Assembly (NCBI GenBank): GCA_963575745.1 | Contig: CAUYUJ010002736.1 | Span: 381,995 to 445,994 of the forward strand | Reading direction: 5' to 3' | Source of the DNA: Prorocentrum cordatum | Taxonomy: Eukaryota; Sar; Dinophyceae; Prorocentrales; Prorocentraceae | DNA length: 64,000 nt | In this document: piece after piece, positions 1-9,221 of the stretch | Position numbering within the stretch: the first letter of the stretch is position 1 | How the letters are laid out: every line of letters starts with the position of its first letter | The notes under the pieces: generated by a model | The model's input: the letters and a program-made list of their open reading frames with translations, nothing else | Databases searched by the model: none | What the model was told of the DNA's origin: nothing | Made by a program: the position numbers and the translations under genes

Positions 1-810
1 CGATCCGCAGCAGAGGAGAACGAGCAGGGAGGAGGCGGGTGACCGGGGAGGGTTCTCCACCCACCTCCAAGGTGTGAGCGGGCCGCATGTTGGCGGGCCG
101 TGGGGTGTTTGGAGCGCGCGGCATTGACGCGCGTTTCCGCTGGCATGAATGAATGAATGAGGGCTTTGCGTTTTGCCCCCCCCCTCTCCCCCCGCGCGGC
201 CGCTCTCGTCTCTCGCCCCCCCTCTCGTACGCCGGCCATCTCGCCTGTCGCTTGCCCCGAGCAGCCACGCGCCGGCGCGGACTGCCGCTGCCTCTCCTGC
301 GGGCGAAGAAGCTCGGAGGTCTGCGGATGCTCTCGTGGAGGTCAGGCTTGCGGGTGCGCGGAGGATGCTGATGGTTGTCGTCTCCCTTTCAAGCCTCTTG
401 TGGATGCCATGACCATGGACACTCCTCACAATCCTACCATTGACGTGAACACGTATTTCAAGATGTACATCGTGTTCCAAATCATGTTTCAAAGATGTTG
501 CTAACATGCTTAAAGCACGTTTAACACGCTGTAGGCATCTGGAAATGATTCGGCAGCATGACTCCTCTCCGCTGGTCGTGTTCAGGCGAGGCTGGCGGGA
601 GGCGCCCTGGCGGCGCTGTACGTCTTGGGGGCCCTGAGAGACACGAGGACACATTGCAGACACGCAAATCGTCGAAGGTCCGCGCGGCTTTCTCGGGGGT
701 CGGCGCCACGGAGGGGGCCTCGGGCACGATCCAAGACCTCCTCCGCGCGGACCTCGTGAGGTATTCCCCGACCAGTGCTTTCCCTTTGGGGTTCTCACTT
801 GTCTCCTAAG
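1..810. other. GC-rich stretch without a supported gene
   Basis: Short open frames here overlap on both strands and show no recognisable domain. Composition is GC-rich with C runs near 176-220. I see no tandem repeat, RNA gene or element end before position 811. Confidence 0.5.
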
Positions 811-1001
811 GTACTCCAGATTTAGTAATAAAGGGAGGGGGGTCTCATTTCGGGGGGGGGTCTCTTCCAGGCTATCTTGGAGGGCCTGGGGGGTCTGGGG
901 ACGATGTTTTGGAGGGTTCTCCCACGGGGGAGGTCTGAAATGGCTTGTCTTGGAGGGTCCAGACCCCCTCCCTTTTATTACGAAATCTGGAGCAGCTGTA
1001 C
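811..1001. mobile_element. Foldback (MITE-like) element, ~33-bp inverted ends
   Basis: The left end (CTCCAGATTTAGTAATAAAG from 814) is matched in reverse complement by the right end (983-992 and leftward, CTTTTATTACGAAATCTGGAG). The pairing extends inward through a G-rich block that faces a C-rich block, and outward to GTAC at both edges. There is no coding capacity. This is the structure of a miniature inverted-repeat element. No second copy was found in the window. Confidence 0.7.
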
Positions 1002-1098
1002 CTGAGTGGCGGCCTGGGCGGCATGTGAGCGGCCTGGCGCCGCCGCTGTCGCCACACAGTGTTTGTTGCACGTAGGGGTTCGTATTTGTCTTCTGAGG

Positions 1099-1519
1099 CA
1101 CAGTCAGCCCGCACAGTAGAGATGCGGCAGCCTTCCCAAGGGTACCCTTACATCCTTGCCTCCTCGGTCCATCCTTGACCGCTTTCGCTGGCCGCGCCCC
1201 GCTCGAGAAGTTTCGAACAGGTCGTCCCAGGCTTTGTGGGCCCCGGAAACGGCAGGGCCGTTTTTTCACCGTTTCCAAAAAATGTCCATTGAAAATGGAA
1301 ACGGCAAAAAAACGGCGACCGGAAACGGCAAAAAAACTGCTCCAGGATCGGAACTGGAGCCGGAACCGGTCAAAAAACGGCGACGGAACCGGTAAAAAAA
1401 CGAGCAACAACACGGCAAAACGGAACCGGTAAAAAAACGGCCCTGTCGCTTCCAGGGCCCACTAAGGTCCCAGGCCTTTGCATCCTTATCGCGCATCCTT
1501 ATGACACGGGCCGACTGTA
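1099..1519. mobile_element. Foldback family A, copy 1, interrupted by another element
   Basis: The left end has CAGTCAGCCCGCACAGTA; the right end is ATGACACGGGCCGACTGTA. These are imperfect inverted repeats of the family consensus TACAGTCGRCCCGYR. The body shares ATCCTTGCCTCCTCGGTCC and CGCTGGCCGCGCCCCGCTCG with copies at 16931, 51250, 54666 and 59840-60115. Positions 1236-1462 are a different foldback element inserted into the body. Confidence 0.75.
1236..1462. mobile_element. Foldback family N, copy 1, inserted in family A
   Basis: The ends are inverted repeats of about 30 bp: GTGGGCCCCGGAAACGGCAG at left and, complementary, CGCTTCCAGGGCCCAC at right, followed inward by GGGCCGTTTTTT and AAAAAACGGCCC. 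The interior is built of short AAACGG/AACCGG words. A second copy lies at 51858-52093. TCCCAGGC followed by YTT occurs on both sides and may be an ~11-bp target duplication. Confidence 0.8.
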
Positions 1520-1599
1520 AGTGAGCCTGAGTGGCGCCAGGGCGGCATGTGAGCGGCCTGGCGCCGCCGCCGTCGCCGCGCATTTCGTGGCATCGCTTG

Positions 1600-1668
1600 C
1601 GTTGCACGCTTTGCTTCGCATTGCTCTGCATCGCTTTGCATTGCTCTGCATCGTTTTGCATTGTTTTT
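1600..1668. repeat. 10-bp degenerate tandem repeat (CATYGCTYTG)
   Basis: Words such as CATTGCTCTG and CATCGCTTTG repeat head to tail several times. There is no coding significance that I can see. Confidence 0.6.
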
Positions 1669-1690
1669 TCGGTGGCTGCACCTGGAAGAG

Positions 1691-2184
1691 AATATGGTCT
1701 ACCATTCTTCCCCCCCAGACTTGTGGGCACCCTCTGGGACAGCGCAACTTACATATGGTCCTGGTTCGCCGATCGATTTCCATCTGACATCGTTTCTTCC
1801 AGCCAATCTTGCTATCCCCCCCCGTCCATCCTTGCCAGATCATGCTATGAGCGCGCACTTGTTGTTCGCAAAAGGGCATTTCTCAATAATTCCGTGCGAC
1901 AGATGACACAACGCCCACACGAGCGCGCACATGTCGAAGTGGCACCATCCGCGCAAGTTCTGCAAGGAAGTCAACAAAAACGTGATAACCCACAACGTAG
2001 GTCTATCAAAACAAATATTGCAAAGTTTGTGCGCGCGTTTTCCCGAAACTGATAGGACCCTCTACGGGTGATAAGGAGCTTGGGGGGAGAAGGGGGAGGC
2101 GGTCGATTTGCGATGGCTCTGGGTTCTGTGGTGGTTGCTTCACCTTCTTTACCGCGCACATCTGCCCATCGATCTATCAACCTT
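1691..2184. other. No supported gene
   Basis: The largest open frame that spans this stretch (1531-2052) begins in simple repeats and shows no domain. I see no repeat or element ends here. Confidence 0.4.
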
Positions 2185-2522
2185 TATATCCATCTATATA
2201 TATATATCGATATATATGTCGATATATCAGTATATCAGTCAACACGTCAACCAACATCTACATATATGTATGTATGTATGTGTATACATATGTGTATGTA
2301 TCATTATGTCTTCATTATTCACGCTTACAGGTAGGTGCATGCATATATGTATGTTTCTATCTTCTCGCTTACATGCATGTACCATGTCTCACTATGTATA
2401 CATATACGCATGTATATACACATGTATATATGTATATATCGCTATATATATGCACCTCTATCTATTTCTTCATAATTTATCTATATATTATGTGTGCGGC
2501 GACCTCGTTCTATATGTTTGTG

Positions 2523-2571
<49 letters not shown>

Positions 2572-2578
2572 CCGTAAG
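2185..2578. repeat. AT-rich TATA/CATGTA tract ending in (TC)n
   Basis: The stretch is made of ATAT, GTATGTATGT and CATGTATATA words and ends with a pure CT run at about 2528-2560 followed by TATATATATA. It contrasts sharply with the GC-rich surroundings and could act as an easily melted or nuclease-sensitive site, but nothing else supports a function. Confidence 0.7.
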
Positions 2579-2704
2579 GGCTTCGCCCCCTGCCGCCGGC
2601 CCCCTCTCTCGGAGAATGGGCCATGGAAGAACTAAGTCATGAGGCCTTGGCGCTGGCGTGAAGCAGTATCGAAACTTCACGCGAAGCCGATTCGCAATCA
2701 GCTA

Positions 2705-2845
2705 AACCAACTGATCACAAGAGGGGTTACCACACCTGGCGATAGGTAAGACGTGTATGGTTTACGAGCTTGGTTACCACACCTTGCGATTAAAGGGCCG
2801 AGGGAGTTCTCGCAGTTTGGGTTACCACGCCTTGCGATGGATGTG
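2705..2845. repeat. Three ~50-bp degenerate repeats with GGTTACCAC
   Basis: GGTTACCACACCTKGCGAT occurs at about 2715, 2772 and (as ACCACGCCTTGCGAT) 2821. It directly precedes the 73-bp satellite. Confidence 0.55.
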
Positions 2846-4373
2846 CGTGAAGGGTGGCACCGTTTTTCAGAAATGCAAATCCCTTGTGTTTTTGGACCCT
2901 GACCCCGCGGATCTGCGCACCGAATTTCAGTGGACAAATCAGAATGTGTTTTGTGTTTCCCCGCCCCGCGGATCTGCGTGAGGGGTGGCACCGAATTTCA
3001 GAAATGTGGCAAATCCCGTGTTTTTGGACCCTGACCCCGCCCTGGCGGATCTGCGTGAGGGGTGGCACCGAATTTCAGAAATGTGGCAAATCCCATGTGT
3101 TTTTGGACCCTGACCCCGCGGATCTGCGTGAGGGGTGGCACCGAATTTCAGAAATGTGGCAAATCCCCTGTGTTTTTGGACCCTGACCCCGCGGATCTGC
3201 GTGAGGGGTGGCACCGAATTTCAGAAATGTGGCAAATCCCTGTGTTTTTGGACCCTGACCCCGCGGATCTGCGTGAGGGGTGGCACCGAATTTCAGAAAT
3301 GTGGCAAATCCCTTGTGTTTTTGGACCCTGACCCCGCGGATCTGCGTGAGGGGTGGCACCGAATTTCAGAAATGTGGCAAATCCCATGTGTTTTTGGACC
3401 CTGACCCCGCGGATCTGCGTGAGGGGTGGCACCGAATTTCAGAAATGTGGCAAATCCCTTGTGTTTTTGGACCCTGACCCCGCGGATCTGCGTGAGGGGT
3501 GGCACCGAATTTCAGAAATGTGGCAAATCCCCTGTGTTTTTGGACCCTGACCCCGCGGATCTGCGTGAGGGGTGGCACCGAATTTCAGAAATGTGGCAAA
3601 TCCCCTGTGTTTTTGGACCCTGACCCCGCGGATCTGCGTGAGGGGTGGCACCGAATTTCAGAAATGTGCAAATCCCCTGTGTTTTTGGACCCTGACCCCG
3701 CGGATCTGCGTGAGGGGTGGCACCGAATTTCAGAAATGTGGCAAATCCCCTGTGTTTTTGGACCCTGACCCCGCGGATCTGCGTGAGGGGTGGCACCGAA
3801 TTTCAGAAATGTGGCAAATCCCCTGTGTTTTTGGACCCTGACCCCGCGGATCTGCGTGAGGGGTGGCACCGAATTTCAGAAATGTGGCAAATCCCTGTGT
3901 TTTTGGACCCTGACCCCGCGGATCTGCGTGAGGGGTGGCACCGAATTTCAGAAATGTGGCAAATCCCTGTGTTTTTGGACCCTGACCCCGCGGATCTGCG
4001 TGAGGGGTGGCACCGAATTTCAGAAATGTGGCAAATCCCCTGTGTTTTTGGACCCTGACCCCGCGGATCTGCGTGAGGGGTGGCACCGAATTTCAGAAAT
4101 GTGGCAAATCCCCTGTGTTTTTGGACCCTGACCCCGCGGATCTGCGTGAGGGGTGGCACCGAATTTCAGAAATGTGGCAAATCCCCTGTGTTTTTGGACC
4201 CTGACCCCGCGGATCTGCGTGAGGGGTGGCACCGAATTTCAGAAATGTGGCAAATCCCCTGTGTTTTTGGACCCTGACCCCGCGGATCTGCGTGAGGGGT
4301 GGCACCGAATTTCAGAAATGTGGCAAATCCCATGTGTTTTTGGACCATGACCCCGCGGATCTGCGTGAGGGGT
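2845..4373. repeat. 73-bp satellite array, 19 near-identical units
   Basis: Unit starts (GAATTTCAGAAATG) fall at 2993, 3070, 3143, 3216, 3288, 3361, 3434, 3507, 3580, 3653, 3725, 3798, 3871, 3943, 4015, 4088, 4161, 4234 and 4307, with two degenerate units before 2993. Most spacings are 73 bp; the 72s come from single-base losses in the C run after AAAT or in ATGTGG. The main polymorphism is CCCCTGTG, CCCTTGTG, CCCATGTG or CCCTGTG. The array is open in several frames on both strands only because units are nearly identical; I do not treat these as genes. Confidence 0.95.
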
Positions 4374-4466
4374 GTCTATTTCGAGCTCCCCCAGCAATTC
4401 AGACAACGCGCCCAGGGGGTGCTAAAAAGCCGGTTTGGGCCTCCCCCCCCCTCGCGCGGTCAATCA

Positions 4467-4516
4467 ACTAGTTACAGTAACCAGCAATAAGTCAATTAGT
4501 TACAGTAACCAGCAAG
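4467..4516. repeat. Two copies of TTAGTTACAGTAACCAGCAA-like word
   Basis: AGTTACAGTAACCAGCAA occurs at about 4469 and 4498. The core GTTACAGTAAC is itself palindromic. Confidence 0.6.
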
Positions 4517-4687
4517 AAGCAGAACTGTAACACTGGAAACTACAAGCTACAACTGATACAGGAAACTGCGAACCTCGCGCCTACAGCCTGGTGGCCCCAC
4601 AAGGGGGCCGGCGGATACATGTCTACATCTATTTATATATATAGATATATCGATTTATATATTTATTCATATACAGATCGATCTACC

Positions 4688-4882
4688 AACTATCGGGACA
4701 ACCATTGGGACATCCATCGGGACAACATCTAATAACATCTATCCATCTGGGACAAGCATCGGGACAACCATCGGGACACGGGACAACCATTGGGGCAACC
4801 ATCGGGAAAACCATTGGGACAGCCATCGGGACAACCACAACCACCGGGACAACCGCCAGGACAACCGCCGGGACAACTGGGG
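4688..4882. repeat. 12-bp minisatellite (ACCATCGGGACA)
   Basis: The unit ACCATCGGGACA and variants (ACCATTGGGACA, ACCGCCGGGACA) repeat with a mostly 12-bp register. Open frames through it give QPSG-like or TIGT-like repeats, which follow from the repeat and are not evidence of a protein. Confidence 0.8.
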
Positions 4883-5974
4883 GCCACGCCCAGCGCTCGG
4901 GGGGCGGCCTTTTTGGCAATAGATGGCCTCCACTATGGATGGAGCTCGTGCAGCTTCGCCTTGCCCGTTCGCACGACACAAATCACCGAAACCGATTTCC
5001 CGGTTGGGGTCACTTCCGTTCCTGCCCCCTAACCTCCGATCATATGAAGACCATGTGAGTTAACAATCTCGCCCAGAACCCGCATTCTCATCTTACCACG
5101 CGGTGCATCCGCTTGGATCCAGCATTCTCCCAGTGCACGAATCCGTATTAAATGAAACAGTGCATGCCACACGTGCGTTGCGCCACGCGAGCGTGTTGGA
5201 ATCTTTCAAGACTATTGGTTTTCGAAGCATTTCAACATAGAGCTCAACAACTATTGAACGCAGCGCAATGTTTTTGAACACACAGTGGGTCAGGGTTCTT
5301 AGATTTCCACGCTCGCTCACTTCCTCACCATCCCCCTCATCAGCGCCGCCACATCACGCCATCGTCATCGACAATCGCCGCACTCCAGCACCTTCATCAT
5401 CGACAGATGGACATCATCCTCGTCGTCGGCGTTGCCATCATCGGCCCCGTCATTGGTCTTGCCGTCGTCGTCGTCACCATCGCCACCACCATACTTACTA
5501 AAATCATCGTTGCCGCTGTTGTCGACGTCATCATGGTACCGCGCCCGCCCGAGCCACCGACCCGCATTGAAGAGCAAGCGCCCAAGCGCGGCCATTGACA
5601 CGCGCTGGAACGTGGCCATCGGTAAGCGCCATCGCGGCCGCATCGGTTGTGCCAAATCAGCTGGCCGCTCTGCGCGCGAGCTTGCGCGCGCAAGCGCGGC
5701 TTCAGAGATGCGCCGGTCACGGCGAAGCAGTCATCGCAATCGCCGCCGCACAGGCTTTCGCAAGCCAAGCTGCGGGTTGGAGGGCGACTGCGTGAGCAGC
5801 GGAGTTGACAGCTCATGAGCTGACAGAACTCTCTTTGCGCTGCATGGACTGCGCCACATGAACTGCGCCACCCAGGCTGCGCCACCTTGACTGTGCCACT
5901 TCGCTTGCGCCGCGCAGGTTGCATGAGGGTCCTGTTTGGGGCCCGCGCTCGCTAACTCATGCTCATGCTGTTGG
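4883..5974. other. Intergenic stretch with degenerate repeats
   Basis: 4883-5330 shows nothing recognisable. 5330-5560 is rich in degenerate CATCGTC/CACCATC triplets. About 5675-5700 holds the self-complementary CTTGCGCGCGCAAG. 5838-5925 has five loosely spaced CTGCGCCAC words. No gene is supported. Confidence 0.45.
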
Positions 5975-6345
5975 TTGTCTCGCCTCCTCCTCCCTCCACA
6001 ATTACTCAATATGAATACTACTCTCCCTCTTCCCCTGATGGCGTGCTGGGAGTAGCCGACCCCCCCCGCGTCCTGCTTTTTTACACAGGAGTCCCGGGAG
6101 TTGGGTTTTCGCTTGCATTTTTTTTTTTTCAAAATGCTGCTCTCGCTGAGGCGCCGGCCTCATTTCCGGGCCCCGCTCGTTCCGAATCGTGTTCCCGTTG
6201 CAGCGCTGGCCTCATTTCCGTGTTTCCGCTCGTTCCGAATCGTGCTCCCGCTGCAGCGTTGGTCTCATTTCCGCGCTTCCGCCCGTTTCGACTCGTGCTC
6301 CCGCTGCAGCGCTGGCGTCATTTCCCGTGCCATGCCACAGCACAC
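5975..6345. repeat. Segmental repeat related to 18.3-18.7 kb, with 53-bp repeats
   Basis: The block from CACAATTACTCAATATGAAT through CCCGGGAGTTGGGTTTTCGC matches the block at 18325-18435. It is followed in both places by 53-bp units containing CGTTCCGAATCGTGCTCCCG and CTGCAGCGCTGGCCTCATTT. About three units are present here. Confidence 0.8.
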
Positions 6346-6354
6346 GCGCACACA

Positions 6355-6500
6355 CGCACACACACCACCACCACCACCACCACCACCACCACCACCACCA
6401 CCGCCACCACCACCACCACCACCACCACCACTAACACCACCACCACCACCACCACCACCACCACCACCACCACCACCACCACCACCACCACCACCACGAC
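6355..6500. repeat. (CAC)n microsatellite
   Basis: An almost pure ACC/CAC run of about 140 bp, flanked by (CA)n and CACACGCACG words. Confidence 0.9.
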
Positions 6501-6579
6501 AACCACGCACACACGCACGCACGCACGCACGCGCACCACCACCCACTACGCACGCGCGCGCGGAGCCACAGGTCCGCTA

Positions 6580-6737
6580 CGACACGCGTCCGCGGATAGA
6601 GAAAATCAGCGCCATGGTAAGGGATGGGAGGGAGGGGTAGGACGTCAGATATGACGCGAGCGCACCTAGCTTGTCCTCCACCCCTCCCCGTCCTCCACCT
6701 CCTCCTCCTCCTCCTCCTCCTCCTCCTCCTTCTCCCC
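6580..6737. repeat. Dispersed GGATGGGAGGGAGG...CCTAGCTTGTCC repeat plus (CTC)n
   Basis: The block GGACGTCAGATATGACGCG followed by AGCGCACCTAGCTTGTCC is shared with about 18935, 19473 and 20003, and in reverse complement with 50515-50570. A CTC run follows at 6700-6737. It lies just upstream of the LINE ORF1. Confidence 0.75.
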
Positions 6738-6861
6738 CAGCCGTTCTGGCCCAAGTTTTTGGGCCTGCACCAGCTTTCTTCAGAGCGGCAGCAGCTGGTG
6801 CGAGTCTTTTTGGCTCGGTACGAAAGTGATTCTCTTCCAGTGAGCTCCTGGAGGAGCACCG

Positions 6862-7689
6862 ATGAACAATGACATGGTCAAAGGACCGAAACTTCCTCTC
6901 TGGGGATGTCAGTCCTGTGGAAGAACGAGTAACTGGGCGTGTCGCCTCAAGTGCCGCTGCGGCGAAGCGGCACCAGCACACGTCCTTCAGCGCGCCAAGT
7001 CGTTTGGTGGTGGCAACCCTCCTGCTCGTGGTGGCGGTGGTGCTCCGCGTGGGCAGCCCAAGGATGTCGGACTCGCCAAGACGCTTGCCGCCATGCAGAA
7101 GCAGTTGGATCAGCTCACCAAGCAAACCCCGCCCACCAAGGACGCCCCGTCCAACGGTCACGGTGGTGGGAGGGGAAGTGGCGCTGATGATAAAGATGAG
7201 AAACCTGATGCCTTGGTCGCCAAGGCCAATGAGTTGGAAACGGCTATCAAAGCATGCAAGAGTGAGTACATGGAGGAAGCCCGCGAGTCTCTTGAGGCTC
7301 AGCTCCGTGATGTACGCAAGCAGATCGAAGGCCAGAAGAGTGACGTTACGCAGCACACCAACTTGGGTCACAAGCTGGCGCGCAAGGAGAGTCAACTCAA
7401 AAAGGCAGTCGAGGAAGCCGAGGAGCAAGAGAAGGCTATCAAGGATGCTACGGCCAAGAGGGACGAGCTTCAGGCGAAGCAGATCGTGCTCAAGGCCGAG
7501 ATCGACGATATCAGGGGCCAGCTCAAGCAGTCTCCTCTGGTCACTGGTGGTGGCGATTTTGATTTCACTATTCCTGACCATCTGCTGGAAGGCAAAAACG
7601 AAGTCACAGCGCTCATCCAGACGGACGCTTTCAAGCAGTTCACGCAGCTTCTACTCCCAGTCCAGGACGAAGCAGGAGCCGCGTACTGA
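6862..7689 (+). CDS. LINE ORF1-like protein: RanBP2-type zinc finger and coiled coil
   Basis: The 275-residue ORF begins with ATG. Near its N terminus it has W-G-C-x2-C-G-R-x-S-N-W-A followed by C-R-C, a RanBP2-like (Zn-ribbon) finger expected to bind single-stranded RNA or protein. Residues about 105-220 are rich in E, K, Q and A in heptad-like order and should form a coiled coil, as in many LINE ORF1 proteins. The frame runs out at 7689, but a likely continuation (MDDAFVSTAEAESFWEQH) lies one frame over, to about 7924, so an indel near 7665 probably truncated a longer protein. The role (RNP formation) is inferred from position before EN-RT. Confidence 0.65.
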   Translation: MNNDMVKGPKLPLWGCQSCGRTSNWACRLKCRCGEAAPAHVLQRAKSFGGGNPPARGGGGAPRGQPKDVGLAKTLAAMQKQLDQLTKQTPPTKDAPSNGHGGGRGSGADDKDEKPDALVAKANELETAIKACKSEYMEEARESLEAQLRDVRKQIEGQKSDVTQHTNLGHKLARKESQLKKAVEEAEEQEKAIKDATAKRDELQAKQIVLKAEIDDIRGQLKQSPLVTGGGDFDFTIPDHLLEGKNEVTALIQTDAFKQFTQLLLPVQDEAGAAY

Positions 7690-7697
7690 AGCTGCGG

Positions 7698-9221
7698 GTG
7701 ATGGTTCTGGTGATGCTCAAATGGATGATGCTTTCGTGTCCACCGCAGAGGCTGAAAGTTTCTGGGAGCAGCACCGAGGTGATAAACGGGTTATCGTGCA
7801 AGCGCTGGTGGCCGCCAAGTTCAAGAAGGTTCGGGTGCTCTCGCCAGGAGCAGCGCCTTCAACGGGAACAGTGCCGACGGCGGCGCCACCAGCTCCAGGG
7901 CATCTTTGGCGGAGCACATCATGATGCACTACGTGGACGTCGTGTTCTGAGCACTTCTTCGGGGGTGCAGCGGCACGACAGCAGCAGCCTTCGGCGTGCG
8001 GAGCTCGCCGACGGCACCTTTTCACACCAGGAGCGGATCCTCCCTTCGGGCGCCTCGAGTGACGAACTCAGATGCTCGTATCATGGGAGGGACCGAGATC
8101 ACGTTAAGCATTCTAGTCTGGCCCCGTTCGCAGGCCAGCCGCTGTGCACTGGTTTCAAGATTTCGGCCATGGGGTCAGGCTGTCCGCCAACTCCGATTGC
8201 CGACGACCCCACGGCAGACAATTTCCAGTTTGTGTGCGAGTCCTATAACGGTAACAGCTGGGGCACGCTCTCGGAACGTCTTGCGCGGAGCTCAGCCTTG
8301 GTTCTGTTCGCCCAGGAGATCGGGATCACGGCCGAAACTGTGGGTGACAAGACTGGAAAAGCTCTTGGTCTGGGATGGCATATGCCCTGCACACCTTCGG
8401 TACCCTGCGATGCGGGGCAGACGTCGGCTGGAGTAGCGATTTTTGCCAGGACGAGTATCGGACTTCGTTGGCCTCTACACCTACCGCGAGGGGTACTCGT
8501 CGAACACCGTCTCCTTTTTGCGATGTTAGACGTACCAGGGTGGCCGCCGATTTTGGCAGGCTGTGCTTATTTGTGCACCACTGAGGGGCTGTCGAAGCGA
8601 AACCTCGAGCTGCTCAAACTGATCGGGGAAACGCTCCAGGGGGCCCACATGGCCATCTTCGGGGCTGATTGGAACCTGGGGCCGACGATTATCGAGTTTA
8701 CGGGGTTACTGAGGAAAGCCGATATGTTGATCCTCCAGCCGAAGATCGAAACCTGTGTGACGGTGAAGGCCCACTCGCGGATCGATTTCTTCGTTGTGTC
8801 CCCAGCGGTAGCCAAGATGGTTGACAAGACCGATGTTGTGAAGAACTGGCCCAAGCGACCTCATCGGCCAGCGCAGCTTATCTTTAAGCAAGGTGCGATA
8901 AAACTCAAACAGCTTGTTTATCAGACCCACCAACGTATTCCCTGTGAGGTCCCTTTTGGTCCGTCACCAAAACCCCAGGATTGGAGATTAGCCAGGACTT
9001 TGGCCGAGGAGGCCAACACGTGTGCCAGCAGTGCTTCTGTCACTCTTGCTTGGACTCTGCTGAATGAGGCCTGGAAACGGTTTTCGGATGTCATGGAAGT
9101 TGAGCTCGAAAATCTGGTGGGGGTGACTTTAAATCCAGAGGGGGCAGGGGCAAGCCTTTGTGTGCTAAGTGGGTTTCGATTGTCTCCCCCCCGAAGAGGA
9201 AGGTCGAGGAGGAGGTTTTAG
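7698..9221 (+). CDS. LINE endonuclease (EEP/AP-endonuclease-like) part of ORF2
   Basis: Residues about 170-395 of this frame fit an EEP nuclease that nicks target DNA for target-primed reverse transcription. The expected acidic and basic residues are visible: Q206-E207 in FAQEIG, D324 and N326 in GADWN, D363 in SRIDFF, and H389 in PHRPAQ. The first ~140 residues look like out-of-frame sequence, so the true EN start is probably near 8100. The frame ends at 9221, but coding moves to the next frame near 9145 (PLCAKWVS), which indicates a one-base indel between EN and RT. Frame-broken, otherwise well kept. Confidence 0.75.
   Translation: MMVLVMLKWMMLSCPPQRLKVSGSSTEVINGLSCKRWWPPSSRRFGCSRQEQRLQREQCRRRRHQLQGIFGGAHHDALRGRRVLSTSSGVQRHDSSSLRRAELADGTFSHQERILPSGASSDELRCSYHGRDRDHVKHSSLAPFAGQPLCTGFKISAMGSGCPPTPIADDPTADNFQFVCESYNGNSWGTLSERLARSSALVLFAQEIGITAETVGDKTGKALGLGWHMPCTPSVPCDAGQTSAGVAIFARTSIGLRWPLHLPRGVLVEHRLLFAMLDVPGWPPILAGCAYLCTTEGLSKRNLELLKLIGETLQGAHMAIFGADWNLGPTIIEFTGLLRKADMLILQPKIETCVTVKAHSRIDFFVVSPAVAKMVDKTDVVKNWPKRPHRPAQLIFKQGAIKLKQLVYQTHQRIPCEVPFGPSPKPQDWRLARTLAEEANTCASSASVTLAWTLLNEAWKRFSDVMEVELENLVGVTLNPEGAGASLCVLSGFRLSPPRRGRSRRRF

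Larger units (their letters stand above)
1002..1580. repeat. ~53-bp direct repeat flanking nested elements
   Basis: A segment at about 1002-1054 recurs at 1526-1580. Both begin CCTGAGTGGCG and include GGCATGTGAGCGGCCTGGCG followed by CCGCCGC. The two copies bracket the nested foldback elements at 1099-1519. They are much longer than an ordinary target-site duplication, so a local duplication is more likely. Confidence 0.65.

Noticed and set aside
2939-4305. Repeated small ORFs beginning MAPNFRN or MPPLTQIR
   Set aside because: The same peptide arises from each satellite unit on both strands. No start context or variation pattern suggests coding.
2845-4373. CRISPR-like array
   Set aside because: Units are 73 bp with no unique spacers, and the setting is eukaryotic; it is a satellite.
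6951-6973. 8-bp-arm hairpin in LINE ORF1 (GTGCCGCT/AGCGGCAC) as an outlying member of the hairpin family
   Set aside because: Its core is not GGCT-N-AGCC, the loop is 7 nt, and it codes for the conserved zinc-finger residues, so chance is enough.
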